A stretch of DNA of 64,000 nucleotides from JBMNCQ01 sp049366715 (GTDB lineage: Bacteria; Bacillota; Peptococcia; Peptococcales; BICA1-8): positions 5,263-69,262 of the forward strand of contig JBMNCQ010000094.1 of the NCBI GenBank assembly GCA_049366715.1, read 5' to 3'. Below the pieces are notes generated by a model. That model worked only from the letters and a program-made list of their open reading frames with translations, was not told the DNA's origin and made no database searches. Of this stretch, positions 42,652 through 50,913 are shown piece by piece. Both the position numbers and the translations under genes were made by a program. Each line of letters starts with the position of its first letter. Within the stretch, counting starts at the first letter, position 1.

Positions 42652-44001
42652 TTATATAGGAATAGTTATTCTAAACACCGCACCCTTAGACAGCCCGTTA
42701 AATGCCGCAATGCTGCCGCCATGACCTGTAATTATTGCTCTGGTTATCGCCAGTCCTAAACCCGTCACCCCTTGGTCACCTTTATAAAAACGCTCAAATA
42801 CCTGAGCTGCTTCTCCTTCTTTAAAGCCCGGCCCGTCATCGCTAACTATAATTTCCAGATAAGTATCTTTACGGCTTATTTCAATATTGATCAGGCTTCT
42901 GGCGTATCGCAAGCTGTTTTCCACAATATTGATGAAAGCCTGCTTTAACTTATCCCCATCAAATCTCCCGCAATACGTTAAATCTCCCTTTAGATGAATA
43001 ACAATGCCTTTCGCATCAGCCAGTGCTTGCAAACTCTGGACAGCTTTCCGGGCTAACTCTCCTATTTCTTGAATAGAGTAATTAAAGATATCATCAGTAT
43101 TTTCCAGCTTAGTAAGAAAAATTAATTCTTCCACTACTTTTTTCAAGCGCTGACTTTCCTCAATAATTATTTCTAAACTCTCCTCCATTTCCTTCCCTTC
43201 CACTACCCTGTCTTTAATGGCCTCAGCATAGCCTTGGATAGACATCAACGGAGTTTTAAGCTCATGGGAAGTATTTTGTAAGAATCTTTTCTGTTTTTCA
43301 TCATGGTCTTTTAATTTCTCTGCCATTTTATTAAAGCAGCCGGCCAGTTCCTCAATTTCATCAGCGGTTTTAATTTCCACCATTTCAAAGGGACTCCGCA
43401 AAGAAAATTTCGTCATACTTGTCATTAATAAAGCCAGGGGGTTCGTTAAGCTTTTGCCGAACACCCCTCCCATTACTAACGCAACAAAAGCGGCGATTAG
43501 CAAACTTAACAACTGCGTACGGCGAAAAAGACCGCTGATATTTATGATATCTTTCACATAGGTTAAGAGGATAACCTGCGCTTTCATACCGCCATGATTA
43601 TCTTTAACCGGTACTTTCTCAACAACGAACCCCCGCAATTTTCTTTTCCCCACATCTTGTAAAGTTAAATCAGCAAGAACCTGTCTATCCCCCGGCTCTA
43701 AATTAGTAAATAACACCCTCCGCTCATTATTTAAAACAATGATCCGTGATTCTATATATCTGCCTAAAACCTTTAGTTCTCTGCGGGCAGAGATTACCTC
43801 GCGAATATTGGCTTCCTGGAAAGGTATCTTTTCCAAAGCCGCAGCAATCAAAAGCCCCTCCTGCCGCAGCTGTGTCCTGGCCTCTTTAAGCAAATACTGC
43901 CGGGATAATACATTGAACAAGACTGTGCTAATAATAAAGGTTATCAGCAAAATTACGAAATACGTCAGAAAAAGCTTGGTCCTTATTCCGTATTTAACCA
44001 T
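42652..44001 (-). CDS. Two-component sensor histidine kinase
   Basis: Membrane sensor kinase, 449 residues. TM helices near 10-30 and 165-185 flank an extracellular sensor of about 130 residues; then HAMP (about 186-240), HisKA with the phospho-acceptor in NTSHELKTPLMSIQGY (about residue 248), and HATPase_c with N-box NIVENSLRYA, DDGPGFKEG and GLGLAITRAIITGHGG. It overlaps its response regulator by 8 bp. Signal unknown. Confidence 0.94.
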   Translation of the reverse strand: MVKYGIRTKLFLTYFVILLITFIISTVLFNVLSRQYLLKEARTQLRQEGLLIAAALEKIPFQEANIREVISARRELKVLGRYIESRIIVLNNERRVLFTNLEPGDRQVLADLTLQDVGKRKLRGFVVEKVPVKDNHGGMKAQVILLTYVKDIINISGLFRRTQLLSLLIAAFVALVMGGVFGKSLTNPLALLMTSMTKFSLRSPFEMVEIKTADEIEELAGCFNKMAEKLKDHDEKQKRFLQNTSHELKTPLMSIQGYAEAIKDRVVEGKEMEESLEIIIEESQRLKKVVEELIFLTKLENTDDIFNYSIQEIGELARKAVQSLQALADAKGIVIHLKGDLTYCGRFDGDKLKQAFINIVENSLRYARSLINIEISRKDTYLEIIVSDDGPGFKEGEAAQVFERFYKGDQGVTGLGLAITRAIITGHGGSIAAFNGLSKGAVFRITIPI

Positions 44002-44674
44002 CGATTCTATACCCGTAGCCCCAGACTGTGATTATCTCTAACCTGGAATCCGCTTCCTTTAACTTTTTCCTGATTCTTTTCACCAGATCATCAATAACTC
44101 TGTCATCACCTAGATAATTATACCCCCAGATCTTTTCTAATAATTGTTCTCTGGTAAAAGGCATATTTTTATTCTTAACCAGATATTCAAATAGGTCATA
44201 TTCCTTAGTTGTAAGCTTCAATTCCTGGCTGTCCTTTACAACATAGCGCCTGGAACTGTATAATTTGATATCTTTAATGATTATCTCCTCTTTAACTTCA
44301 GTATGATCTTTCGCTAATCTGCGGAAAATATTTTTTATTCTTACGATCAGTTCCCGGGGACTGAAGGGCTTGGTCAAATAGTCATCTCCCAGCTCTAACC
44401 CCAGAATTCTGTCAAATTCTTCATCTTTCGCCGATACAAAGATTATGGGAACATCACTTTTCATCCTTAGCTCTTTACATAGCTCCAGTCCGTCCATTCC
44501 GGGCATCATGATATCCAGGACCAGAAGATCCGGCTTCAGCCTTACTGTTTCACTGCTGACATTCTGACCATTTGCAAAACAAGTTACCTTATAACCTTCT
44601 TTTTCCAAGTATTTTTTTATCAGATCCCTGATATTACGCTCATCATCAACAATAAAGATATGCTTCATAAGCAC
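43994..44674 (-). CDS. OmpR/PhoB-family response regulator
   Basis: 226 residues: receiver domain (1-115) with phospho-acceptor Asp in LLVLDIMMPGMDG and conserved Lys in LTKPFSPREL, then a C-terminal winged helix (about 128-226) ending TVWGYGYRIDG. Upstream of and overlapping the kinase gene, so a coupled pair. Target genes are not evident here. Confidence 0.95.
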   Translation of the reverse strand: MLMKHIFIVDDERNIRDLIKKYLEKEGYKVTCFANGQNVSSETVRLKPDLLVLDIMMPGMDGLELCKELRMKSDVPIIFVSAKDEEFDRILGLELGDDYLTKPFSPRELIVRIKNIFRRLAKDHTEVKEEIIIKDIKLYSSRRYVVKDSQELKLTTKEYDLFEYLVKNKNMPFTREQLLEKIWGYNYLGDDRVIDDLVKRIRKKLKEADSRLEIITVWGYGYRIDG

Positions 44675-44770
44675 CCCGTCCTAAAATTACTTTTCTATGA
44701 ATTTCTTTGTTTTTTTCCGGATTACCTGCCCCATTGGAAAAGAACTGAGCCGATCCCTATTACAAAAAAA

Positions 44771-44790
44771 GGACAGGAATTATCCTGTCC
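44771..44790 (-). terminator. Terminator of the ferritin-like gene
   Basis: Perfect 8-bp stem GGACAGGA / TCCTGTCC with an ATTA loop, followed by seven T on the minus strand. Confidence 0.85.
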
Positions 44791-44795
44791 CCCCT

Positions 44796-45293
44796 TTAGG
44801 CCGGAGAAAATCCCTGCTTATCCCACCATTCTTCCTTTAACTGGTCATAGATTTTTTCCAGCATTTTCAGATGCCCCTTTTCCCAGTCTACCAGCCGCCG
44901 GTAGAAGCCCTGCAGCTCTTTAATCTCTGTAGTAGCTGCGGCGTTTTGATAATAATCAATGGACGCCTTCTCCATTTTTATGCCGATGCCGAAAACAGAG
45001 ACAGCTAAGGACCCTGTTTCAGGATGCTGCGTTGCTGCAGTAAATATCTCCGGGGAACGTTCTTCTGCTTCAACCATTGCTTCCAGGGAAAATTGCTTTT
45101 CATTGATCAGTTTGCGATAAACATTCCTGAGCCATTCTCCGTGCTTCACTTCCTCCTCCGCCAGAAAAAGCAGGGCCTCTTGCACGCTCTCATTTTCTGC
45201 TTGCCCGGCAGCCATTTTATAAAAGATCTCTCCTTCCTTTTCATTGAGCAGGGCTGTTTTGATCAATTCAATTTCCTTAACATTTTTGTACAT
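44796..45293 (-). CDS. Ferritin-like (rubrerythrin-type) di-iron protein
   Basis: 165-residue four-helix bundle. Carboxylate and His ligands of a di-iron site are visible: NEKEGEIFYKMAA, EEEVKHGEWL, GIKMEKASIDYY and DWEKGHLKML, giving the ExxxH / Ex...ExxH pattern of rubrerythrin-like domains. No C-terminal rubredoxin domain. Likely role in iron or peroxide handling. Monocistronic. Confidence 0.88.
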   Translation of the reverse strand: MYKNVKEIELIKTALLNEKEGEIFYKMAAGQAENESVQEALLFLAEEEVKHGEWLRNVYRKLINEKQFSLEAMVEAEERSPEIFTAATQHPETGSLAVSVFGIGIKMEKASIDYYQNAAATTEIKELQGFYRRLVDWEKGHLKMLEKIYDQLKEEWWDKQGFSPA

Positions 45294-45369
45294 TTCTTCG
45301 CCTCCTTAAACCTGTTTATCTTATAAATTACCTTTTTTTAAGATAATCTAAACCTGGCGAAGGAGACAA

Positions 45370-45398
45370 ATTATCCCATAGTAAACCGGATAATTTTG
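45370..45398 (-). terminator. Hairpin after the 45411 gene
   Basis: Stem AAATTATCC / GGATAATTT with an 11-nt loop just downstream of the minus-strand gene. Weak T tract. Confidence 0.55.
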
Positions 45399-45410
45399 CT
45401 TACAAGATCA

Positions 45411-45935
45411 TCAAGATAACTCTTCTACGATTGCTGTTAAGAAAGTTATTTTTTCCTTTACTTTTTCATTGGCAAGGGTACCTAGGCTTATTATTTTATC
45501 AATAGCAGTCTGGGCAGCCTCGCTATTACCTTCCTTAACTTCTTCCCGGAATGTTTTCCAGGCTTCATTAATCTGCTGACGGATTTCTCTGATTTCAGAG
45601 TTAACATCCTTTATTTGTCCTCTGATCTCCTGCGCTTGCTGGAGGGCTTCTTTATTCCCGCTTTCCCTGGCGGCAACGTACAGGTCCATAATCATATCCT
45701 GATTTTCAATCACCTGGTTTTGTAAAGCATTTCTTTCCATCCGCAGATTATTTATTGTGTGCATTTCATCAACAAATTCTTTCCTGACCTCCAGTTTGAC
45801 TTGCCCTTTTCCCAGTAATTCGGCCTTTTGTTTTTCCCAGGTCCCGGAGTTCGGTGCGCTTTCTTCGGCAACTGCACTTCCCACTCCGGTAATTAAGAAT
45901 ACCCCCAGTAATAAAATTGTGACAACTTTTTTCAT
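45411..45935 (-). CDS. Exported coiled-coil protein of unknown function
   Basis: 174 residues with a signal peptide (KKVVTILLLGVFLITGVGSAVAE, ends quoted as KKVVTI and SAVAEE; cleavage near residue 24). The mature part is almost wholly alpha-helical and charged (NNLRMERNALQNQVIEN; VNSEIREIRQQINEAWK), a pattern like periplasmic Spy/CpxP-type or coiled-coil spore/cell-envelope proteins. No family assigned. A sporulation role is possible from the neighbouring cotJ genes but not shown. Confidence 0.72.
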   Translation of the reverse strand: MKKVVTILLLGVFLITGVGSAVAEESAPNSGTWEKQKAELLGKGQVKLEVRKEFVDEMHTINNLRMERNALQNQVIENQDMIMDLYVAARESGNKEALQQAQEIRGQIKDVNSEIREIRQQINEAWKTFREEVKEGNSEAAQTAIDKIISLGTLANEKVKEKITFLTAIVEELS

Positions 45936-46135
45936 TTAACTCTCTCCTTTTAAATTGATTTGTTTTGCATATTTAGTATAAAGAGAGAATCCGGCACAAA
46001 AGTAATGAAATTGTGGAAAAAATATGTGAAAAAAATTTTATTTCCCTGATCATTCTCTGTCCACACAAAGGGGGAGCCTTAAAGAATAAACTAATAATGA
46101 GATAATAATTATTTGCCTGAAAAGGAGTGACTAGT

Positions 46136-46294
46136 ATGCAAAGACGGAAAGAATTGAAATTAGCCAGGGCATATGTCCCCTATCAACCATATGTTAGATT
46201 ATTTCCTTTACCGGAAGCTTTAATGAAAGGCACCATATTTCCTAACCTTTATCAGCCTTATATTGAACCTAAACAGGCATATAAACCATATTAA
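46136..46294 (+). CDS. cotJA: Spore coat-associated protein CotJA
   Basis: A 52-residue protein, rich in Tyr and Pro, with the family core YVPYQPYVRLFPLPEALMKG and GTIFPNLYQPY. AAGGAG 8 nt before the ATG. It is the first gene of the cotJ operon, 20 bp before cotJB, the conserved gene order. CotJA is needed for CotJC assembly into the coat in Bacillus (known). Confidence 0.9.
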   Translation: MQRRKELKLARAYVPYQPYVRLFPLPEALMKGTIFPNLYQPYIEPKQAYKPY

Positions 46295-46314
46295 ACTGAC
46301 AGGAGGTAGTGAAG

Positions 46315-46563
46315 TTGGACAGATATCTTTGTCCTTTAATGCGGCAGTTGCAAGAGGTTTCCTTTGCTTTAGTTGATTTGAATCTTTATTTAGATAATTA
46401 TCCTACGAACCAGCAGGCTTTGGCCGATTTCAATACACTTAGCCAACAATACGAGGAACTTAGAAGAATGTATGAAGCCCAATTCGGCCCCCTCACAAAT
46501 TTTGGCTATAGCTGCAGTCAATATCCCTGGCAATGGGTTTGTGAACCATGGCCGTGGGAATAA
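46315..46563 (+). CDS. cotJB: Spore coat protein CotJB
   Basis: About 82 residues; conserved core SFALVDLNLYLDNYPTNQQAL then FNTLSQQYEELRRMYEAQFGPL (quoted in parts). The C-terminus is Trp-rich (QYPWQWVCEPWPWE). I choose TTG 46315 because AGGAGG ends 8 nt before it, while the GTG at 46309 is only 2 nt away. Middle gene of cotJABC. Confidence 0.92.
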   Translation: MDRYLCPLMRQLQEVSFALVDLNLYLDNYPTNQQALADFNTLSQQYEELRRMYEAQFGPLTNFGYSCSQYPWQWVCEPWPWE

Positions 46564-46581
46564 AGAGAGGAGGAATAGTTA

Positions 46582-47154
46582 ATGTGGATTTATGAAAAAA
46601 AGATCCAATACCCGGTTAATATAAAAAGTAAAGATGTCCGGATGGCCAAATATTTAATTACCCAGTACGGCGGACCCGACGGGGAATTAGCCGCTGCCTT
46701 AAGATATCAGACCCAGCGTTATACCATGCCTACCGGTAAGACCAAAGCTTTGCTGACCGATATCTCCACCGAAGAAATGGCCCATTTGGAAGTCATCGCT
46801 ACTATGGTTTATCAGCTTACCAGAAATGCCACTGTCGAAGAACTTAAGGCCGCCGGTTTAGGAGGCTATTATGCCGACCATGACAAAGCTTTATATTATG
46901 TTAACGGGGATGGCGTACCTTTTACGGCCAGCTATCTGCAGGCCAAAGGTGATCCCATAGCCGATCTCACCGAAGACATGGCTGCCGAACAAAAAGCCCG
47001 GGCTACTTATCAATGGCTGATCAACCTTGCTGACGACCCCTGCATCAAAGATCCGTTACGGTTCTTAAGAGAAAGGGAAGTCGTCCACTTCCAGCGCTTT
47101 GGTGAAGCATTAGTAGATGTTCAGGAGTTTTTGGATACCAAGAAGTGCTATTAG
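46582..47154 (+). CDS. cotJC: CotJC, manganese-catalase-family spore protein
   Basis: 190-residue ferritin-like protein of the Mn-catalase family, found in the inner coat. Metal-ligand helices: EAxxxY-type region GGPDGELAAALRYQTQRYTMP, STEEMAHLEVIATMVYQL (ExxH) and AEQKARATYQWL ... REREVVHFQRFGEAL (ExxH). Length normal. Ends the cotJ operon with a strong terminator. Confidence 0.95.
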   Translation: MWIYEKKIQYPVNIKSKDVRMAKYLITQYGGPDGELAAALRYQTQRYTMPTGKTKALLTDISTEEMAHLEVIATMVYQLTRNATVEELKAAGLGGYYADHDKALYYVNGDGVPFTASYLQAKGDPIADLTEDMAAEQKARATYQWLINLADDPCIKDPLRFLREREVVHFQRFGEALVDVQEFLDTKKCY

Positions 47155-47166
47155 GATAGGATATAT

Positions 47167-47206
47167 AAAAGAGAGGCCAGAGCCTTCCGGCTCTGGCCTC
47201 TCTTTT
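47167..47206. terminator. Strong bidirectional terminator after cotJC
   Basis: Perfect 18-bp stem (AAAAGAGAGGCCAGAGCC and its complement) with a TTCC loop. Confidence 0.92.
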
Positions 47207-47313
47207 AACTTTTAGTTAAAAATTCACCCAGGCAGCAATTGAGAGAAACATCCCTCTTCTTCTGCTTATCTTCTCTATAAACGGATGATCTATCCAGGGT
47301 CTTTTTAATAAAC

Positions 47314-48294
47314 TTATTCTTTGAATTCTTTAACCAGATTAGGCGGTTCTCCCCCGGTACAAGCAATAACTAAATTTCTTGCAGCCAGAGCGGCCATGGC
47401 ATGATGGGTTTTGGCAGTTGCTGATCCTAAATGGGGAGTAGTAATCACATTTTTCATTTTCAGGAGTAAATTATTGGAATCTATCGGTTCCTGTTCAAAT
47501 ACATCCAATCCGGCAGCATAGATTTTCTTTTCCTGCAAAGCCTTTATCAGTGCGGTTTCCTTTACCGTTCCACCTCTGGATATATTGATAAATACTGCTG
47601 TCTTCTTCATTAAAGAGAATTCCCTTTCAGCCATTAAATGTTTTGTTTCTGTCGTCAAAGGAGTAAGAAGCACAACAAAATCAGACTCTTTAAGCAACTG
47701 CTCCATTGACGTATATTGTACACCTAAAACTTCCTCTATCTGAGGCTTCCGGCTGCGATTGTGATAAATAACGTTCATATTAAAACCCAGTTTTCCTCTT
47801 TTGGCTACAGCTTCTCCAATCCTGCCCATACCGATAATGCCCATGGTAGCACCATGTACATCATATCCATAAAAACGGTCCTCGGGTCCGGCCACCCAGC
47901 GGCCTTCCTTTACATATTTGTCCAGTTCAACTATTCTCCTGGCAGCTGCAAGCATCAGCGCAAAAGCTGTGTCTGCAGTTGTTTCATCTAGTACAGAAGG
48001 GGTATTTGTTCCAATGATTCCCCTGGCCTTCATTAAGGGTACATCAAAATTATCATAGCCTACAGAATCATTACTAATAACTTTCAGATCAGGGACAAGA
48101 TCCAATAGCTCTTTATTTATTTTATGGTATTTTAATAATAAACCTTGAATTTCACTATTTTTTGCCAGTATTTGCAATAAATCTTCTCTTGAAATTGGAT
48201 TCTGCCCTTCCCATTTAAAATAACGACAATGCTCACCTATGTATTTTTCTACTTCTGCCGGAATTGAAGTTGCGATTAGTACCTTAGGCTTCAT
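47314..48294 (-). CDS. D-isomer-specific 2-hydroxyacid dehydrogenase
   Basis: NAD(P)-dependent dehydrogenase/reductase of the glyoxylate-hydroxypyruvate reductase group, 326 residues. The nucleotide-binding loop is GIIGMGRIGEAVAK, with HNRSRK after beta-2 suggesting NADP preference. Catalytic residues: Arg in NISRGGTV, Glu in DVFEQEP, His in TTPHLGSAT. Together with the LarA-like protein 4 kb away this suggests 2-hydroxyacid metabolism (inference). Monocistronic. Confidence 0.92.
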   Translation of the reverse strand: MKPKVLIATSIPAEVEKYIGEHCRYFKWEGQNPISREDLLQILAKNSEIQGLLLKYHKINKELLDLVPDLKVISNDSVGYDNFDVPLMKARGIIGTNTPSVLDETTADTAFALMLAAARRIVELDKYVKEGRWVAGPEDRFYGYDVHGATMGIIGMGRIGEAVAKRGKLGFNMNVIYHNRSRKPQIEEVLGVQYTSMEQLLKESDFVVLLTPLTTETKHLMAEREFSLMKKTAVFINISRGGTVKETALIKALQEKKIYAAGLDVFEQEPIDSNNLLLKMKNVITTPHLGSATAKTHHAMAALAARNLVIACTGGEPPNLVKEFKE

Positions 48295-48477
48295 AGTTTT
48301 CCTCCTTTTTCATATAAGTGGACACAACTCTATTTTAGCCTGGCCTTCAGGTTGAGATATGTCCAAAATTCGTATAGCTCTATCTTAACATATTAACAGA
48401 CTTTAATAATTGGGCTATTAAGGATAATCAATAAATATTTAAAATTTTATAAATATTGGAATCCCCCGGAGGAAATT

Positions 48478-48511
48478 AAAAAGCCTGGCTCCAATAGAAT
48501 CCAGGAACCAG
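48478..48511 (-). terminator. Terminator of the crp/fnr-type gene
   Basis: CCTGG / CCAGG stem with alternative pairing CTGGCTCC / GGAACCAG, T run on the minus strand. Confidence 0.6.
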
Positions 48512-48570
48512 ACCTTAGTAGTATAATTTTTAGTTTTTCACCTGTCGATGTGGCCGGGGCAGCCACATAC

Positions 48571-49281
48571 TTACCGGTTATTGTCATGATTCAGTATCCA
48601 CTCATATAAATGCTCAAGATTAGGGACTATTATTTCATCCCTATTTTTAATCACAATTCCTTCTTTAGTCAGTTTTTTTAATGCGTTAGTTGTCGTAACT
48701 CTATGTAACCCGGTGATATTAGCAATTTCCTGGTGTGTCAATTTCTCCTTAATAATATAACCCTCACCGGTCTTCTCCCCATTCTGATAGGCTAAAAGGA
48801 ATAACAGCCTTGCCACCCTTGCGATCGGATTATAAAAACTCATATCCTCCATTTGAAAGGTCATGACCCGCATCTTTTGGGCAATGGTACGGAGAAGATG
48901 AAACATTACCCGGGGGTAGCGGGGCAATTCCCTGCTGATAATGTCCCGGTCAAAGAGATATACCTCCGAAGTTTCCTCTGCAATGAAAAAACAGCGGCTG
49001 GAGCACTGGTGAAAAAAAGGTACCTCTCCGAATATTCCCGGACCTTTCATTAACCAATAGGTTTTTTCCAAGCCGTTTTTACCCTGCTGCATTAATTTAA
49101 TACGCCCTTTAACAAGAATATAAAGCTTGTCGACTATATCCCCGGTATTGGTTATAAATTCCCCTTTTTTAAAAACTTTTTTTCGGCCATGAACAAGGAA
49201 ATGATCAAGATCAGGAATTTCTTTTGATGAAATCCATGGTGATGCAAGATAATAAAAGTTATCGTGTTTTTCCAGATCCAT
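48571..49281 (-). CDS. Crp/Fnr-family transcriptional regulator
   Basis: 236 residues: cyclic-nucleotide-type sensor domain (about 25-140: FKKGEFITNTGDIVDKLYIL, GRIKLM, GPGIFGEVPFF) and a C-terminal HTH (about 165-225: LTHQEIANITGLHRVTTTNAL). No N-terminal Cys cluster for an FeS centre, so it is not a classic Fnr; CprK- or PrfA-like small-molecule sensing is possible. Upstream and codirectional with the 2-hydroxyacid dehydrogenase and downstream of the SLC13 gene; likely regulator of this region (inference). Confidence 0.9.
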   Translation of the reverse strand: MDLEKHDNFYYLASPWISSKEIPDLDHFLVHGRKKVFKKGEFITNTGDIVDKLYILVKGRIKLMQQGKNGLEKTYWLMKGPGIFGEVPFFHQCSSRCFFIAEETSEVYLFDRDIISRELPRYPRVMFHLLRTIAQKMRVMTFQMEDMSFYNPIARVARLLFLLAYQNGEKTGEGYIIKEKLTHQEIANITGLHRVTTTNALKKLTKEGIVIKNRDEIIVPNLEHLYEWILNHDNNR

Positions 49282-49384
49282 CGATCAGCACCTCACCAAG
49301 GATTAATACGATAATGATACTACTATTATAACTCTAATCAATATCCTTTCAAACTATATCAAATTACCGCTGAAATTCAAGAAA

Positions 49385-49413
49385 AGGCTATCTGTTCTTA
49401 AGCAGAATAGCCT
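49385..49413 (-). terminator. Terminator of the SLC13-type transporter gene
   Basis: Stem AGGCTAT..CTG / CAG..ATAGCCT with a T tract on the minus strand. Confidence 0.75.
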
Positions 49414-49428
49414 CTGTTTACCTTAACT

Positions 49429-50862
49429 TTATTGATATAGACCGATCAGCTTCCAGTAAGGATAGGCTATAACTACCATAAATATTGCGCCGATCATCAT
49501 CCTGGGAGCCAGAACTTTAAGCAAATCTTTAAAAGCGATATAGCCATAGGAATACACGAATAATAATCCGGCAAATTCATAGGGAAGAATATATTGGTCT
49601 ACTCCCATTAAAAATGAATAGATAACCGGCAGGGGGTTGATTCCTGCCTGCACGCATACCTCTGTAATAGGACCTGTAAAGCTTGCTAAAGCAGCCAGTG
49701 GGGTTAATACAAAGTTTAAAGCCACGGCGGAGAACCAGGCCGCAAAAGTTGTATAGAGCGGACTTCCCGCCAGATAGGGGAAAAGTATATCGGCCAGCCA
49801 TTTACCTGCCCCCGAACCATTAGCTACCGTACCAATAGACATGCAGCCGGCAACAAAGAAGAGAATTTTATAGTTTAATTTTCCCAGCTGTTCATCGTTA
49901 ATTAATTCTATTTTAGGCAAAAAGCAGATTAAACCAATCATCATAAATACCCAGGCTGAATCAATTCCATGAATAGAATCGGTAACAAGAGCCGCTATCG
50001 TTACGACAAGAAGAATTGCAGCTTTTTTTTCCTGAGCAGTAATTACCCCTAATTCATTATATTTCTCAATAATCACAGCTTTATTTTCCAGCTTTTTTTC
50101 AGGTTTTAACAGAACGATCACAAGGACTACGGTTATAGCAGATAAAATTAGGCTTAATAAGAGATTATGATAAGCGAATTGACTCCAGGAAACCGTGATT
50201 TTAGTAATCCCGCTAACGATATTCATCATCATGGGAATACCGCCGTCACCGGTTAAATAACCTAGCCTGGGCCCTGCAATTGCTAAAAAAGCCGTTATCA
50301 TTACCGCAGATGCTCCCCGGGATTTAGGCTCTAATTCTAAAGCCTGGCAGACCCCGATAGCGATAGGAACGATCATGGCCATCTTCCCCATAACGGAAGG
50401 AACAAAGGGATTAATAATTATCCCTGCCAGCATTAACCCGACCAAGGTTCCGGCGAAACTACCGCCGGCTTTAAGAATGGTGAAATAGGCAATACGTTTG
50501 GCCAGACCTGTTGTCATTAAAACATTGGCGATGATTATTCCTCCAAAGGAAATCCAAATAACGGTAGAAGTCCAAGGGGCAAAGGCCTGAGCCGGTTGCC
50601 CCACTTTAAATAGTATATAAAAAACCGGCAGTAAAACTGCCACCAATGTACTGGGTAATATTTCCGTAGCCATAGAGAATACGCCCCAGAAGGTTATGGC
50701 CAGGAATCCTTTTACCATTGGTGTATAGCTTTCAGATGCGGGAATTAACATAATGATCAGCGGCACGGCAAGGGATATTATCCATTTCAATAATTGCGGA
50801 CTATTTTTTGTCACCGGCAGCGAAACTTTAGCCGCAGGATTATTTTGCATACTTTGATTCAT
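49429..50862 (-). CDS. SLC13/DASS-family anion symporter
   Basis: Integral membrane transporter, 477 residues, about 12 hydrophobic segments. The family half-repeat signatures include WISFGGIIIANVLMTTGLAKR and NPFVPSVMGKMAMIVPIA in the first half, and NFVLTPLAALASFTGPITE in the second (SNT-type motifs appear altered). Members carry di- and tricarboxylates, sulfate or 2-oxoglutarate-type anions with sodium. Directly downstream of the arylsulfotransferase-like gene (51 bp) and so probably cotranscribed. Confidence 0.88.
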   Translation of the reverse strand: MNQSMQNNPAAKVSLPVTKNSPQLLKWIISLAVPLIIMLIPASESYTPMVKGFLAITFWGVFSMATEILPSTLVAVLLPVFYILFKVGQPAQAFAPWTSTVIWISFGGIIIANVLMTTGLAKRIAYFTILKAGGSFAGTLVGLMLAGIIINPFVPSVMGKMAMIVPIAIGVCQALELEPKSRGASAVMITAFLAIAGPRLGYLTGDGGIPMMMNIVSGITKITVSWSQFAYHNLLLSLILSAITVVLVIVLLKPEKKLENKAVIIEKYNELGVITAQEKKAAILLVVTIAALVTDSIHGIDSAWVFMMIGLICFLPKIELINDEQLGKLNYKILFFVAGCMSIGTVANGSGAGKWLADILFPYLAGSPLYTTFAAWFSAVALNFVLTPLAALASFTGPITEVCVQAGINPLPVIYSFLMGVDQYILPYEFAGLLFVYSYGYIAFKDLLKVLAPRMMIGAIFMVVIAYPYWKLIGLYQ

Positions 50863-50913
50863 GTCTATTCCTCCTTTTTGGGAAAATTAGGAATGTCTTT
50901 CACCCTCTATACA

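Noticed and set aside
48295..48570. Fnr or CprK box near the Crp/Fnr-type gene
   Set aside because: TTAAT and ATTAA halves are present but separated by 9 bp instead of 4, and the region is very AT-rich.
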